Numbered from the stretch's first letter, positions 1 to 9,263 are shown. The stretch: DNA of 64,000 nt from Pseudomonas sp. SST3 (GCF_003325755.1 NZ_QORI02000002.1:241085-305084); one strand, 5' to 3'. Numbers and translations are program-made. Notes: generated from the letters alone by a model not told the origin.

Positions 1-38
1 TACTACCGCGGTCGCTAAATTCTCGGTTACGCCCTCCC

Positions 39-1298
39 ATGCCTCGTATTCTCTTCGCATTCGCGCTCTTCTGCCTGCTTGGCTCAGCCATGGCGGACGA
101 GCGCGCCGATGCCCGCAAACAGATCGAAGCGGCACGCCAGGACGTCGCCGAACTGCAGAAACTGCTCAAGCAGATCGAGCAGGAAAAATCTGCGGTGCAG
201 AAACAGCTGCAGACCACCGAAAGCGAGATGGGCCAACTGGAGAAACAGGTCGACTCTCTGCAGCAGGAAATCGATCGCAGCGAAGCGGAGCTGGAACGTC
301 TCAACGAAGAAAAGACCACCCTTGAAGGCGCCCGCATCGAACAGCAGCGCCTGATCGGAATCCAGGCACGCGCCGCCTATCAGAGCGGCCGCCAGGAATA
401 TCTGAAGTTGTTGCTCAACCAGCAGAACCCGGAGAAATTCAGCCGGACCCTGACCTACTACGACTATCTCAGCAAGGCTCGTTTCGAGCAGGTCGCAGAT
501 TTCAACCACACCCTCAGCCAACTGGCTAGCGTCCAGGCCGGCATCGAGAAGCAGCAAGCGACTCTTGCCGAGCAGCAGGATGGATTGAAAGAGCGCCGCG
601 CGCAGCTCGACGAAGTACGCAAGGAGCGCCAGCTGGCGCTGGCCAAACTCGACCGAGACTTCTCCACCCGCGATCAGAAGCTCAAGGCCCGAAAACAAGA
701 ACAGGCGCAGCTTGAGCGCGTCCTCAAAACCATCGAACAAACCCTTGCACGCCAGGCGCGCGAGGCCGAGCAGGCGCGTCAGCGAGCCCTGGCTCTGGCA
801 CGCGAAGAAGAGGCACGTCAGCAGCGGGCTGGCGACAACCGCTCGGCACCGTCCGGCCCGATCGTTTCAAGCGCGGGTGGAAGTTTCGGCGGCCCGTTCG
901 CCAGCGCCAAAGGCAAGCTGCCTTGGCCGGTGGATGGAAGGCTGGTCGCTCGTTATGGCACTCCGCGCGGCGGAGACGCTCGAACCAAGTGGGACGGCGT
1001 CCTGATCGGTGCAGATGTCGGCACCCAGGTGCGCGCGGTGCACGGTGGTCGAGTGGTGTTTGCCGATTGGCTGCGCGGTGCTGGTCTGTTGGTGATTCTC
1101 GACCATGGCAATGGTTACCTGAGCCTGTACGGTCACAACCAGAGCCTGCTGCGCGACGCCGGAGAAATCGTCAAGGCAGGCGATCCGATCGCCACCGTAG
1201 GAACCAGCGGCGGGCAAGAGTCTGCCGCACTGTATTTCGCCATTCGCCAACAGGGTCGCCCGAGCGATCCGGCACAATGGTGTCGTGCGCAAGGATAA
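39..1298 (+). CDS. envC: Murein hydrolase activator EnvC
   Basis: Periplasmic activator of the N-acetylmuramoyl-L-alanine amidases that split septal peptidoglycan; in the family it is recruited by FtsEX. The 419-residue protein starts with a signal peptide (hydrophobic to about residue 19, ending SAMA). A long Glu/Gln/Arg-rich coiled coil covers roughly residues 20-260, and a C-terminal LytM/M23 domain covers about residues 290-415. The LytM domain is degenerate: the zinc ligands of active M23 peptidases are not at their usual places (TKWDG instead of an H-x3-D motif, ALYFAI instead of HxHxEI). This is the expected state of a regulatory, non-catalytic EnvC. It is followed 41 bp downstream by ctpA and then a deacetylase-like gene, a common pseudomonad order. 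Confidence 0.93.
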   Translation: MPRILFAFALFCLLGSAMADERADARKQIEAARQDVAELQKLLKQIEQEKSAVQKQLQTTESEMGQLEKQVDSLQQEIDRSEAELERLNEEKTTLEGARIEQQRLIGIQARAAYQSGRQEYLKLLLNQQNPEKFSRTLTYYDYLSKARFEQVADFNHTLSQLASVQAGIEKQQATLAEQQDGLKERRAQLDEVRKERQLALAKLDRDFSTRDQKLKARKQEQAQLERVLKTIEQTLARQAREAEQARQRALALAREEEARQQRAGDNRSAPSGPIVSSAGGSFGGPFASAKGKLPWPVDGRLVARYGTPRGGDARTKWDGVLIGADVGTQVRAVHGGRVVFADWLRGAGLLVILDHGNGYLSLYGHNQSLLRDAGEIVKAGDPIATVGTSGGQESAALYFAIRQQGRPSDPAQWCRAQG

Positions 1299-1339
1299 GC
1301 CGGTTCGGCTAAAGCGCCCCCTCATAACTGGAGTCAGAC

Positions 1340-2677
1340 ATGCAGCACCTGCGCCGTTTCGCCCGACCATCTACGCTGGCCCTGGCCATCTTGCTAGGGA
1401 TGCAGGGTGGTGCCTGGGCCCAGCAACCGCCCGCAGAGCTGGCACCAGAGCCGATCGCGCTGGATGCCGCGAGCAACAAGGCACCGTTGCCGCTGGACGA
1501 GCTGCGCACCTTCGCCGAGGTGCTGGACCGGATCAAGGCCGCTTACGTCGAGCCGGTCGATGACAAGACCCTGCTGGAAAATGCCATCAAGGGCATGCTC
1601 AGCAATCTCGACCCGCACTCTGCCTATCTCGAGCCTGAAGCCTTTGCAGAACTGCAGGAAAGCACCAGCGGCGAGTTCGGCGGCCTCGGGATTGAGGTCG
1701 GTATGGAAGACGGATTCATCAAGGTGGTCTCGCCGATTGACGACACACCAGCGTCGAAGGCCGGCATCGAGGCCGGCGACCTGATCGTCAAGATCGACGG
1801 CAAGCCGACCAAGGGCATGTCCATGATGGACGCCGTCGGGATGATGCGCGGCAAACCAGGCAGCGACATTTCGCTGTCACTTGTACGCGAAGGTGGCAAG
1901 CCCTTTTCGGTCAATCTCACCCGCGCGGTGATCAAGGTCAACAGCGTCAAAAGCCAGATGCTTGAGCCCGGCTACGGCTATCTGCGCGTCACGCAATTCC
2001 AGATCAATACCGGCGAAGAGGTCGGTAAAGCACTGGCAAAAATGCGCAAGGAAAACGGCAACAAGCTCAACGGACTGGTGCTCGACCTGCGCAACAACCC
2101 GGGTGGCGTGCTGCAGGCGGCCGTGGAAGTTTCCGATCATTTCCTCACCGATGGCCTGATCGTCTATACCAAGGGCCGCATCGCCAATTCCGAGCTGCGC
2201 TTCAACGCCGACCCGGCCGATGCCAGCGAAGGCGTTTCGTTGGTTGTGCTGATCAACGGCGGCAGCGCCTCCGCTTCCGAAATCGTTGCCGGCGCCCTAC
2301 AGGACCAGAAGCGTGGCGTTGTCATGGGGACCGATAGCTTCGGTAAGGGCTCGGTGCAAACCGTTTTGCCACTGAACAATGACCGCGCACTGAAGCTGAC
2401 CACCGCGCTCTATTACACCCCGAATGGCCGTTCCATCCAGGCCCAGGGCATCGAGCCGGATATTCAGGTAACCCGCGCCAAGCTCACCCGCGAACAGGCC
2501 GTCGAAGGCGTTCGCGAAGCGGATCTGGCCGGTCATCTGGGCAATGGAAACGGCGGCCCGGAGCGCCCCACTGGCACCTCGATCACCAGCGATTCGCCAC
2601 GCCCGCAGGACGAAGACTTCCAGCTCGGCCAGGCATTGAATCTGCTCAAGGGGTTGAACCTCACCCGCGGCCAATAG
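1340..2677 (+). CDS. ctpA: Carboxyl-terminal processing protease (S41 family)
   Basis: Periplasmic serine protease that trims or degrades proteins from their C-terminus; in Pseudomonas, CtpA acts on peptidoglycan cross-link hydrolases. The 445-residue product has a signal peptide (to about residue 28, ending AWAQ), a PDZ domain near residues 95-175 (GLGIEVGMEDG, then the AGIEAGDLIVKIDG core) and an S41 catalytic domain. The Ser/Lys dyad is visible as GSASASEIVAGA and, about 25 residues on, DSFGKGSVQT. The start is supported by a GGAG-type site just upstream (ctggagtcagacatg). It sits between envC and the deacetylase-like gene, which begins 2 bp after its stop, so the three are probably co-transcribed. 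Confidence 0.95.
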   Translation: MQHLRRFARPSTLALAILLGMQGGAWAQQPPAELAPEPIALDAASNKAPLPLDELRTFAEVLDRIKAAYVEPVDDKTLLENAIKGMLSNLDPHSAYLEPEAFAELQESTSGEFGGLGIEVGMEDGFIKVVSPIDDTPASKAGIEAGDLIVKIDGKPTKGMSMMDAVGMMRGKPGSDISLSLVREGGKPFSVNLTRAVIKVNSVKSQMLEPGYGYLRVTQFQINTGEEVGKALAKMRKENGNKLNGLVLDLRNNPGGVLQAAVEVSDHFLTDGLIVYTKGRIANSELRFNADPADASEGVSLVVLINGGSASASEIVAGALQDQKRGVVMGTDSFGKGSVQTVLPLNNDRALKLTTALYYTPNGRSIQAQGIEPDIQVTRAKLTREQAVEGVREADLAGHLGNGNGGPERPTGTSITSDSPRPQDEDFQLGQALNLLKGLNLTRGQ

Positions 2678-2679
2678 CG

Positions 2680-3492
2680 GTGTCGCGGGCTGCATACCTG
2701 CTGCTGGGGATTCTTGCACCACTGCTGATGATTGGCGCACCGGATGCTGGCGCCGACCCGGCAGATGGAGCGGAACGCTTGGCCGCCATATCACGGATGC
2801 CGAAGCTGGCTCTGGTGATTGATGATCTGGGCCAGCATGCGGCTCGGGATGCTCGCGTTCTCGCCTTGCCCGGCCCGGTGGCCATGGCGATTCTGCCAGA
2901 CAGCCGCCACGCCACAAAACTGGCTGAGCGGGCCAATGCCGCAGGTAAAACGGTCATGTTGCACCTGCCCATGGCACCCGCTGGCGGCCCCTATGCCTGG
3001 CAACCGCAACTGGAGCAGACCGAGCTGATCCGCCGTCTGCACAGCGCGCTGGCAAAGGTCCCGCACGCTAGCGGCGTGAACAATCACATGGGTAGCCAGA
3101 TGACGGATCAACCGCAGCCCATGGCGTCCTTGATGGGCGAACTGCAGCAGCGCCACCTGTTCTTTCTCGACAGCCGCACCAATGCCAGGACGGTAGCCGC
3201 CGCCACGGCACAGCGAATCGGGCTGGCCAGCCTATCGCGCGATATTTTCCTCGATGACGATCCCAGCCCCGCCGCCGTCACTGCGCAGTTCCGCACGGCT
3301 GTCCGCCTGGCTCGCAAGCAGGGCTCAGTGGTCATCATTGGGCATCCGTACCCGAGCACATTGGCGTTGCTGGAGCAGGAATTACCGCGCCTGCGTGCTC
3401 AGGGGATCGATTGGGTGGATATCGGTCAGATGATCGCCACCCGAGGCAACCGCGCAACGGTTGCTCATGGCACGCTCGGCGTTTACCGCTGA
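2680..3492 (+). CDS. Divergent polysaccharide deacetylase family protein
   Basis: A 270-residue exported protein of the divergent polysaccharide deacetylase family (pfam04748 type, YibQ-like). It starts at a GTG only two bases after the ctpA stop, so translational coupling is likely. An N-terminal hydrophobic signal (about residues 1-25) precedes the typical KLALVIDDLGQ motif (near residue 45) and the PVAMAILPDS and VMLHLPMAP motifs. GVNNHMGSQMT, near residue 130, corresponds to the conserved metal-site region. The family resembles NodB-type deacetylases, but no activity is firmly assigned. The neighbourhood with EnvC and CtpA suggests a role in cell-wall remodelling (inference). Confidence 0.88.
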   Translation: MSRAAYLLLGILAPLLMIGAPDAGADPADGAERLAAISRMPKLALVIDDLGQHAARDARVLALPGPVAMAILPDSRHATKLAERANAAGKTVMLHLPMAPAGGPYAWQPQLEQTELIRRLHSALAKVPHASGVNNHMGSQMTDQPQPMASLMGELQQRHLFFLDSRTNARTVAAATAQRIGLASLSRDIFLDDDPSPAAVTAQFRTAVRLARKQGSVVIIGHPYPSTLALLEQELPRLRAQGIDWVDIGQMIATRGNRATVAHGTLGVYR

Positions 3493-3501
3493 GGGTTCTG
3501 A

Positions 3502-4251
3502 TCAGAGATAGCGGCGCATAATCGCATCGATCACGCCGTCACTCTTCATCTCGTCCAAAGCGTTCTGCAGCCGCGTAACGACTTCGTCTGGCGTCTGCTT
3601 GTTGAACGCGAGGAACAGCTGCGCATCGTTGAACCGCAATACCGTAGGCAGCCCGCTCACCCCCTCCTGCTTGGCCAGGTAGGGGCCGACCGGATCGGTG
3701 GTAGCCCAAAGATCTATTTGTCCCTTGAGCAGCTTGCCGATGTTTTCCTGGTCGCGCAGTGAGTTGATCGGCTGGAATCCGTTGGCTTCCAGATGCTGGC
3801 TGACCGCATCGTTCTTGTAGGCGCCGACCCGGTACTGCTGCGCCTGCTGAAGCGAACTCAAACGCAACGGACTACCGGGCGGTGCCAGCAGCACCCAGCC
3901 GGTGCTGGCAAGCGGCCCGACCCACTTGAACAATGGCTCACGCTCCGGGGTATAGGTGGTGGAAAACAGTCCCTGGTCCGGCTGTTCCAGCACCTGCTTG
4001 TAGATGCGCTCCCAAGGGAAACGCAGCGTCAGGCTGTAGGTAATTCCGGCACGCTTGAACATCTCGCGCACGATGTCGGCGTTGATTCCGCTGATATTGC
4101 TGTCCGCCGCATAGTTCTTGCCATCAGCCGCCATATTGAATGGCGGAAAATTCTCGGTCAGCAGTACCATTTTATAATCGTCCGGCAGTGCAGCCTTGGC
4201 CGAGGCGGCCATTAACATCAGCAGTCCGGCCGCTAGAATTCGTTTCATCAA
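3502..4251 (-). CDS. Periplasmic solute-binding protein, SBP_bac_3 family (orphan paralogue 1)
   Basis: A 249-residue exported protein with a clear signal peptide (MMKRILAAGLLMLMAASAKA) and a type 3 periplasmic binding-protein fold, as in polar amino acid receptors. Characteristic segments include LTENFPPFNMA near residue 32, REMFKRAG and TLRFPWERIY near residue 100, and PLFKWVGP. It is closely similar along its length to the products at 4546-5292 and 34167-34925, so these are one paralogous subfamily. No permease or ATPase gene is adjacent, so it is an orphan binding protein and its ligand cannot be read from context. It may feed a transporter elsewhere or act as a sensor. Confidence 0.85.
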   Translation of the reverse strand: MMKRILAAGLLMLMAASAKAALPDDYKMVLLTENFPPFNMAADGKNYAADSNISGINADIVREMFKRAGITYSLTLRFPWERIYKQVLEQPDQGLFSTTYTPEREPLFKWVGPLASTGWVLLAPPGSPLRLSSLQQAQQYRVGAYKNDAVSQHLEANGFQPINSLRDQENIGKLLKGQIDLWATTDPVGPYLAKQEGVSGLPTVLRFNDAQLFLAFNKQTPDEVVTRLQNALDEMKSDGVIDAIMRRYL

Positions 4252-4545
4252 ACTTCCCCCACGTCTGCAAGTGCTTCAGGCCGACAGCTCGCCGACACGC
4301 GCCGTGCGGCTGCCGCTTCGTTAGGTGTAGCAACTTGTGAACCAGACGCAGCGAGGCCGCCTTCCGGATGAGACGTGGCGCACAGAATTCGCGCATCATT
4401 TTGCCATCACCGCCATGCATGGTGGTGCCTGGCGTGCAGACAGAGGGCGACGACACGCGGGAGAGGTCAGCGGGCGCTCTGCAATAGAGCACCGCTGGGT
4501 CGAGGCCTAGCGGCGGCGGGGTTTATCGCCGGTCAATGTGATCGG

Positions 4546-5292
4546 TCAGAGGTAGCGGCCGGTGATGGTATTTACCGTACCGTCTGCGCGCATCTGGTCC
4601 AGCGCGGCCTGCAGCTTTTCCACCGTCTCGTCGGAAACCTGCTTGTTCAGCGCCAGAAACAGCTCGGCACTGTCGAAACGCAGCACTCGCTTGAGTCCAT
4701 TTACGCCTTGCTGCTTCGCCAGGAAGCGTCCGGCTGGGTCGCCCGTCGCCCAGAGATCAATAGTGCCGCTCTGCAGCTTCTCGACGTTGGTCTGGTCGCG
4801 CAGCGCCAGCGAGGGCTGCAGCCCCTGGGCAACGAGATGCTCACCGATGGCGTCACCCTTGTAGGCACCAATCCGATACTGCCTGGCCTGCTCGAGACTG
4901 TTGAGCTCGATGGTGCTGTCACCACGCGCCAATAGCACCCAGTCATCCGGCCCGATAGGCCCTACCCACTTGAACAGTGCTTCACGCTCAGGCAGCCGAG
5001 CCGTCACGAACACGCCATACCCCGGCGTTTCCAGAGCCATCTTGTAGATGCGCTCCCAGGGGAAGCGCAAGGTAAGGGTGTAATCGACACCGGCCCGCTG
5101 GAACATCTCGCGAATGATATCGGTGGCGATACCCCTGATATTTTCATCTCGGGCGAAGTTCTTGCCGTCAGCCGCCATGTTGTAGGGCGGAAAGTTCTCG
5201 GTAAGCAGATCGATTTGTTCCGGAGCGGCCTGGGCAGAGGCAGCGGCCAGCGTCAGATTGGCCACCAGGGCAAGAAGCGTGAATTTGAACAT
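4546..5292 (-). CDS. Periplasmic solute-binding protein, SBP_bac_3 family (orphan paralogue 2)
   Basis: A 248-residue paralogue of the preceding binding protein (LTENFPPYNMA, REMFQRAG, TLRFPWERIY, LFKWVGP, ending TGRYL where paralogue 1 ends MRRYL). I chose the ATG at 5292 over the longer reading at 5319. It gives a proper signal peptide (MFKFTLLALVANLTLAAASA) and has AAGGA about 8 bp upstream. It lies 69 bp after hisF on the same strand, so it may be read through from the histidine cluster, although its function looks unrelated. There are no transporter partner genes. The ligand is unknown, probably an amino acid or similar small polar molecule by family. Confidence 0.86.
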   Translation of the reverse strand: MFKFTLLALVANLTLAAASAQAAPEQIDLLTENFPPYNMAADGKNFARDENIRGIATDIIREMFQRAGVDYTLTLRFPWERIYKMALETPGYGVFVTARLPEREALFKWVGPIGPDDWVLLARGDSTIELNSLEQARQYRIGAYKGDAIGEHLVAQGLQPSLALRDQTNVEKLQSGTIDLWATGDPAGRFLAKQQGVNGLKRVLRFDSAELFLALNKQVSDETVEKLQAALDQMRADGTVNTITGRYL

Positions 5293-5361
5293 TGCTTGTT
5301 TCCTTGAATACGGGCGCAAACCGCCCGACCACGTCCCTGAAAAGTTTTATTCGAAGCAGGC

Positions 5362-6132
5362 TCAGCGCATGACGATGCCACAGCTGGCCATATAGGCCTT
5401 GGCCTCCGGCACGGTGTACTCGCCAAAGTGGAAGATGCTGGCGGCCAGCACCGCATCGGCCTTGCCCTCGATGATGCCATCGGCCAGATGCTGCAGGTTG
5501 CCGACGCCACCAGAAGCGATCACCGGAATGTGGACTGCCTCGCTGATGGCCCGTGTGACACCCAGGTCATAACCGCTCTTCACGCCGTCCTGGTCCATGC
5601 TGGTCAGGAGGATCTCGCCGGCGCCCAGCGCCTCCATCTTCTGTGCCCAGAGCACGGCGTCCAACCCGGTAGGCTTGCGACCGCCATGGGTAAAGATTTC
5701 CCATCGCGGCGCTTCGCCCGGCGCGGATACCCGCTTGGCATCAATCGCGACGACGATGCACTGCGAGCCGAAGCGCTCGGCAGCCTCGCCAACGAATTCG
5801 GGCGTAAACACCGCAGCGGTATTGATCGACACCTTGTCGGCGCCGGCATTCAGAAGGTTGCGAATGTCTTGCACGCTTCGCACGCCACCACCCACCGTCA
5901 GCGGGATGAATACCTGGCTGGCCATGCGTTCGACGGTGTGCAATGTGGTGTCGCGGTTGTCGACACTGGCGGTAATGTCGAGAAAGGTGATCTCGTCAGC
6001 GCCCTGCTCGTCGTAGCGACGAGCAATCTCCACCGGATCGCCGGCGTCGCGGATGTTCTCGAACTGGACGCCCTTGACCACGCGGCCGTTGTCCACGTCG
6101 AGGCAGGGAATGATGCGTTTGGCGAGGGCCAT
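5362..6132 (-). CDS. hisF: Imidazole glycerol phosphate synthase cyclase subunit
   Basis: Cytoplasmic (beta-alpha)8-barrel enzyme of histidine biosynthesis. With HisH it converts PRFAR and glutamine-derived ammonia into imidazole glycerol phosphate and AICAR. The 256 residues match the family length. The start [21 protein letters not shown] carries the first catalytic Asp (CLDVD), and the second is in VVAIDAKR near residue 130. Phosphate-binding glycine segments (GGVRSV, ASGGVGN) are present. It is the last histidine gene of the cluster, 88 bp after hisA. Confidence 0.97.
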   Translation of the reverse strand: MALAKRIIPCLDVDNGRVVKGVQFENIRDAGDPVEIARRYDEQGADEITFLDITASVDNRDTTLHTVERMASQVFIPLTVGGGVRSVQDIRNLLNAGADKVSINTAAVFTPEFVGEAAERFGSQCIVVAIDAKRVSAPGEAPRWEIFTHGGRKPTGLDAVLWAQKMEALGAGEILLTSMDQDGVKSGYDLGVTRAISEAVHIPVIASGGVGNLQHLADGIIEGKADAVLAASIFHFGEYTVPEAKAYMASCGIVMR

Positions 6133-6159
6133 GCGTTTCTCCGGAAGAGCTTGAAGCTT

Positions 6160-6212
6160 TGGGTCCAGAAGCCGGAAGCCGGCCGAGCTGCTTGGCCTCC
6201 GGCTTCCAGTTC
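6160..6212. repeat. Hairpin in the hisA-hisF spacer
   Basis: The 88-bp hisA-hisF gap contains a perfect 9-bp inverted repeat (GAAGCCGGA at 6168-6176 with TCCGGCTTC at 6198-6206), and its minus-strand reading contains tandem CCGGCTTC copies. No T-run follows, so it is not a standard terminator. It could stabilise mRNA or be a REP-like element. Confidence 0.4.
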
Positions 6213-6220
6213 ATGACTCG

Positions 6221-6964
6221 TTACTCGTCTTTAAATTTGAGATCGCAGAGCGCCTGCGCCTCGGCCACATCGAGGGTGCCCTCGTAGATGGCGCGGCCGG
6301 TGATGGCACCGATGATCCCGGGGGTATTGGTATCGAGCAGCTTCTGGATATCGCCGACATTGTGGATGCCGCCCGAGGCGATTACCGGAATGCGGCTGGC
6401 GTTGGCCAGCGCGACCGTGGCTTCGACATTGCAGCCTTGCATCATGCCGTCCTTGGCGATGTCGGTATAGACGATCGCCGAGACGCCATCGGCCTCGAAG
6501 CGGCGTGCCAGGTCCACGGCCTGCACGCTGCTGACTTCGGCCCAGCCATCGGTGGCAACGAAGCCGTCCTTGGCGTCCAGACCAACGATGACCTTGCCCG
6601 GAAAGGCGCGGCAGGCCTCGCCGACGAACTCCGGCTGCTTGACCGCCTTGGTACCGATGATCACGTAGCTGACGCCGGCGCGCACGTAATGCTCGATGGT
6701 TTCCAGCGAGCGGATGCCACCGCCGATCTGGATCGGCAGGTTCGGATAGCGCTTGGCGATCGCCGTGACAACTTCGCCGTTGACCGGCTGGCCCTCGAAA
6801 GCACCGTTGAGATCGACCAGATGCAGACGGCGGCAACCGGCCTCGACCCACTTGGCGGCCATGGCTACGGGGTCATCGGAGAACACCGTGGCGTCATCCA
6901 TCAGGCCCTGACGCAGACGCACGCAGGCGCCGTCTTTCAGATCGATTGCGGGGATAATCAGCAT
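6221..6964 (-). CDS. hisA: ProFAR isomerase (phosphoribosylformimino-5-aminoimidazole carboxamide ribotide isomerase)
   Basis: Histidine biosynthesis enzyme that isomerises ProFAR to PRFAR, the substrate of HisF/HisH. It is a 247-residue single-domain barrel homologous to HisF. The general acid/base Asp residues are visible in PAIDLKDG (near residue 8) and [10 protein letters not shown] (near residue 130). Phosphate loops are GGGIRSLE and ASGGIHN. It lies 37 bp downstream of the DUF2164 gene and upstream of hisF on the same strand, consistent with one operon. Confidence 0.97.
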   Translation of the reverse strand: MLIIPAIDLKDGACVRLRQGLMDDATVFSDDPVAMAAKWVEAGCRRLHLVDLNGAFEGQPVNGEVVTAIAKRYPNLPIQIGGGIRSLETIEHYVRAGVSYVIIGTKAVKQPEFVGEACRAFPGKVIVGLDAKDGFVATDGWAEVSSVQAVDLARRFEADGVSAIVYTDIAKDGMMQGCNVEATVALANASRIPVIASGGIHNVGDIQKLLDTNTPGIIGAITGRAIYEGTLDVAEAQALCDLKFKDE

Positions 6965-7001
6965 GGCTCGAACCTGTTCAAATCTGGGAATCGGTTAAAG
7001 G

Positions 7002-7262
7002 TCAGCTCTTTTCGAGCGCCCACAAGTCGCTTTCGATGCTTTCGAACCTGTCTTTCAGGTGTGTCTGCACATCGAAAATCGCCTTGTTGTAGTAGAGCGG
7101 AGCAATCTCACGCGCAAACAGATCGAGCACTTCCTGCGCCTCGAAGGAGCCAAGCTCCAGTTCGAAACGCTCTTCTAGAAAACGCTTGATGGTCTGCTGC
7201 GCAGCCTGTTCCTGAGCGGAATCCAGCGTCAGGAGCGGCGGCTTGAGCTTGGCCCGGCTCAT
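7002..7262 (-). CDS. DUF2164 family protein
   Basis: A small 86-residue protein of the DUF2164 family, rich in charged residues, with a short pattern FLEERFELELGSFEAQEVLDLF near the middle. There is no signal peptide or membrane segment. It begins directly at the hisH stop (TAAATG junction) and precedes hisA by 37 bp, so it is embedded in the histidine operon. This placement recurs in pseudomonads (known to me, not checked here). No function is established for the family; a link to histidine synthesis is only suggested by position. Confidence 0.82.
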   Translation of the reverse strand: MSRAKLKPPLLTLDSAQEQAAQQTIKRFLEERFELELGSFEAQEVLDLFAREIAPLYYNKAIFDVQTHLKDRFESIESDLWALEKS

Positions 7263-7901
7263 TTACCAGCGACCATCCCAGGCGGCGAAGTTCTGCAGCA
7301 GTTGCAGGCCGTGGGTGTGGCTTTTCTCGGGGTGGAATTGCACGGCGAAGCGCGAACCATCGGCAAGCGCCGCAGCGAATTCCTTGCCGTAATGGCCGCG
7401 ACCGACTACTTGTCGTGGACTGCCCGCCTCGGCGTAGTAGCTGTGCACGAAATAAAAACGGCCGCCGGCAGGAATGTTGTGCCAGAGGGGGTGAGCGATC
7501 GCCTGCTCTACCTCGTTCCATCCCATGTGCGGGACCTTCAGGCGCTCACCGTCCTCTTCCAGATCCTTGCCGAAGAAGCGCACCTGGCCGGGGAACAGGC
7601 CGATGCAATCCACACCACCGTTCTCCTCGCTACGCTCCATCAACGCCTGCATGCCCACGCAGATGCCGAGGAAGGGACGATCAACGCTGACTTCACGCAC
7701 CAGCTCGTCGAACCCCAGACGGCGAATTTCGGCCATGCAATCGCGGATCGCGCCGACGCCGGGAAACACGACCCGATCGGCTTCGCGAATCACCTGAGCA
7801 TCGCTGGTAACCAGGACCCTGCCGGCGCCGACATGCTCAAGCGCTTTGGCGACCGAGTGCAGGTTGCCCATGCCGTAGTCGATGACAGCGACCGTCTGCA
7901 T
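7263..7901 (-). CDS. hisH: Imidazole glycerol phosphate synthase glutamine amidotransferase subunit
   Basis: Class I glutaminase subunit that supplies ammonia to HisF. The nucleophile Cys is in FLGICVGMQ and the His-Glu pair is in VQFHPEKS near the C-terminus. The oxyanion-strand motif [10 protein letters not shown] is also present. I place the start at the ATG at 7901 ([13 protein letters not shown]), which overlaps the hisB stop as TAATG. An upstream TTG would add three residues without better support. The protein of 212 residues is the normal length. Confidence 0.96.
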   Translation of the reverse strand: MQTVAVIDYGMGNLHSVAKALEHVGAGRVLVTSDAQVIREADRVVFPGVGAIRDCMAEIRRLGFDELVREVSVDRPFLGICVGMQALMERSEENGGVDCIGLFPGQVRFFGKDLEEDGERLKVPHMGWNEVEQAIAHPLWHNIPAGGRFYFVHSYYAEAGSPRQVVGRGHYGKEFAAALADGSRFAVQFHPEKSHTHGLQLLQNFAAWDGRW

Positions 7902-8494
7902 TACAGGCAACCCTTTGTCGACGGCATCTGCCCAGCCATGCGCTCATCCAGTGTCACTGCCATGCGCAGCGCTCGGCCGAAGGCCTTGAACACGGTTTCG
8001 ATCTGGTGATGGGTGTTGTGCCCGCGAAGGTTATCGATGTGCAGGGTGACCAAGGCATGGTTGACGAAGCCCTGGAAGAACTCCTGGAACAGATCGACAT
8101 CGAAGCCGCCGACGGTTGCGCGGGTATAGGGAACATGCATCTGTAGACCCGGCCGCCCCGAAAAGTCGATGACCACACGCGACAGCGCCTCGTCCAGCGG
8201 CACGTAGGAATGCCCGTAGCGGGTCATGCCTTTTTTGTCACCAATGGCCTTGGCGAACGCCTGGCCCAGGGTGATGCCGACGTCCTCCACGGTGTGGTGG
8301 TCGTCGATGTGCAGATCGCCCTGGCATTCGATATCCAGATCGATCAGGCCGTGGCGAGCGATCTGGTCGAGCATATGCTCGAGAAAGGGCACGCCGATGG
8401 CGAAGCGGCTCTTGCCGGTGCCGTCCAGGTTGATGGTGGCCTTGACCTGGGTTTCCAGGGTGTTGCGCTCTACGCAAGCCGTACGTTCGGACAT
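7901..8494 (-). CDS. hisB: Imidazoleglycerol-phosphate dehydratase
   Basis: Manganese-dependent dehydratase of histidine biosynthesis. At 197 residues it is the monofunctional form; the histidinol-phosphatase domain fused in enterobacteria is absent. Metal-binding motifs [10 protein letters not shown] (near residue 70) and GHNTHHQIE (near residue 165) are intact. The ATG at 8494 ([11 protein letters not shown]) was chosen because it gives the family N-terminus and follows a probable promoter. It overlaps hisH by the TAATG junction and is the first gene of the his cluster here. Confidence 0.96.
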   Translation of the reverse strand: MSERTACVERNTLETQVKATINLDGTGKSRFAIGVPFLEHMLDQIARHGLIDLDIECQGDLHIDDHHTVEDVGITLGQAFAKAIGDKKGMTRYGHSYVPLDEALSRVVIDFSGRPGLQMHVPYTRATVGGFDVDLFQEFFQGFVNHALVTLHIDNLRGHNTHHQIETVFKAFGRALRMAVTLDERMAGQMPSTKGCL

Positions 8495-8524
8495 CAACAG
8501 CTCCGCTGATCGTGGGGCGAAAAA

Positions 8525-8560
8525 GAGAGGCATTATAGGCCTAAACGACCATCGAGGATA
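8525..8560 (-). promoter_or_regulatory. Probable promoter of the hisB operon
   Basis: On the minus strand, a perfect TATAAT lies at 8537-8532, about 38 bp before the hisB ATG. No convincing -35 hexamer is seen at the ideal spacing, so the call rests on the -10 box and its position. Confidence 0.45.
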
Positions 8561-8711
8561 CGCGCCCGACCGTGGCTCGGCGCCCTGCAGGAGCGGCAAG
8601 GCCAGACACCCCGGAGCGATCGCCCATGATGCGCCGGGCAGCACGCTGTCGTGCGATTGCCAAATAGCAGGGTTATGCTTGCTGGCATCACCGACAACGC
8701 ATCAGGTTCAC

Positions 8712-9110
8712 ATGCCCGTTTACGTCGAAAGCATCACCGAGCCCAGCCAGCAGGACCGTATCGACCTGGCGAAAATCTTCGCCGACGCGCCGGATTGGCT
8801 GTTGGCGCCTCATGCAAGTGCCGAAGCGCTGATCGACAGCGCGCTAACCCATGGCACGCTGATCGCCGGTCGCTTCAATGACCGCCTTCTCGGTGCAGCC
8901 CTGCTGCAGCGCGGTGCACCCCATTGGCAGCTGTCACATCTTTGTGTACGCAAGGTCACCCGCAACCGCGGCGTCGGCAAACGGATTCTTGAAGAGAGCC
9001 AACGCCTGGCCGGCGAGGCCGGACAGAATTTACATCTGGCGGCGCCGGCGGAACACCTCGAGACCCAGGCGCTGGCCGCGCGGTTGCATCTGCCGCTGGA
9101 TCCGATCTAG
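8712..9110 (+). CDS. PanZ-like GNAT-fold acetyl-CoA-binding protein
   Basis: A 132-residue GNAT-fold protein. Its sequence follows Escherichia coli PanZ (PanM) in several places: SQQDRIDLAKIF against SDQDRIDLQKIW, RFNDRLLGA against RFNERLLAA, and VRKVTRNRGVGKRILEE against VREVTRRRGVGQYLLEE (E. coli sequence from memory). In E. coli, PanZ binds PanD with acetyl-CoA, triggering pro-PanD cleavage and limiting beta-alanine synthesis. Whether this protein does the same cannot be seen. The R-x-x-G-V-G acetyl-CoA loop is intact. The ATG at 8712 fits the family N-terminus; a long upstream extension of the frame is antisense to hisB and is rejected. It is divergent from hisB. Confidence 0.72.
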   Translation: MPVYVESITEPSQQDRIDLAKIFADAPDWLLAPHASAEALIDSALTHGTLIAGRFNDRLLGAALLQRGAPHWQLSHLCVRKVTRNRGVGKRILEESQRLAGEAGQNLHLAAPAEHLETQALAARLHLPLDPI

Positions 9111-9220
9111 CGCCTGCGGATTCGGGCGCCACGGTTAGGGCCGCACCGCAACCGGACAGGAACCCAGACGCATGCGGCCACTCCAACGCCAGCTGCGGCG
9201 AAAGCCGTGGTTCGTGGCGC

Positions 9221-9226
9221 TATACT
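9221..9226 (+). promoter_or_regulatory. Possible -10 box upstream of asmA
   Basis: TATACT lies 38 bp before the asmA ATG in a short intergenic gap. No clear -35 box is seen, so confidence is low. Confidence 0.3.
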
Positions 9227-9263
9227 CGCTGCTTTTGAAATACCAAAAACAAAGGACCTGTCC

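Noticed and set aside
1..38. Possible tail of an upstream gene
   Set aside because: Too short to assign; a stop is present in one frame, but no protein family can be recognised.
84..740. A 218-codon minus-strand frame opposite envC
   Set aside because: A Leu-rich shadow of the EnvC coiled-coil region.
8226..8711. N-terminal extension of the PanZ-like gene
   Set aside because: The extra 162 codons are antisense to hisB and its promoter; the family N-terminus begins at 8712.
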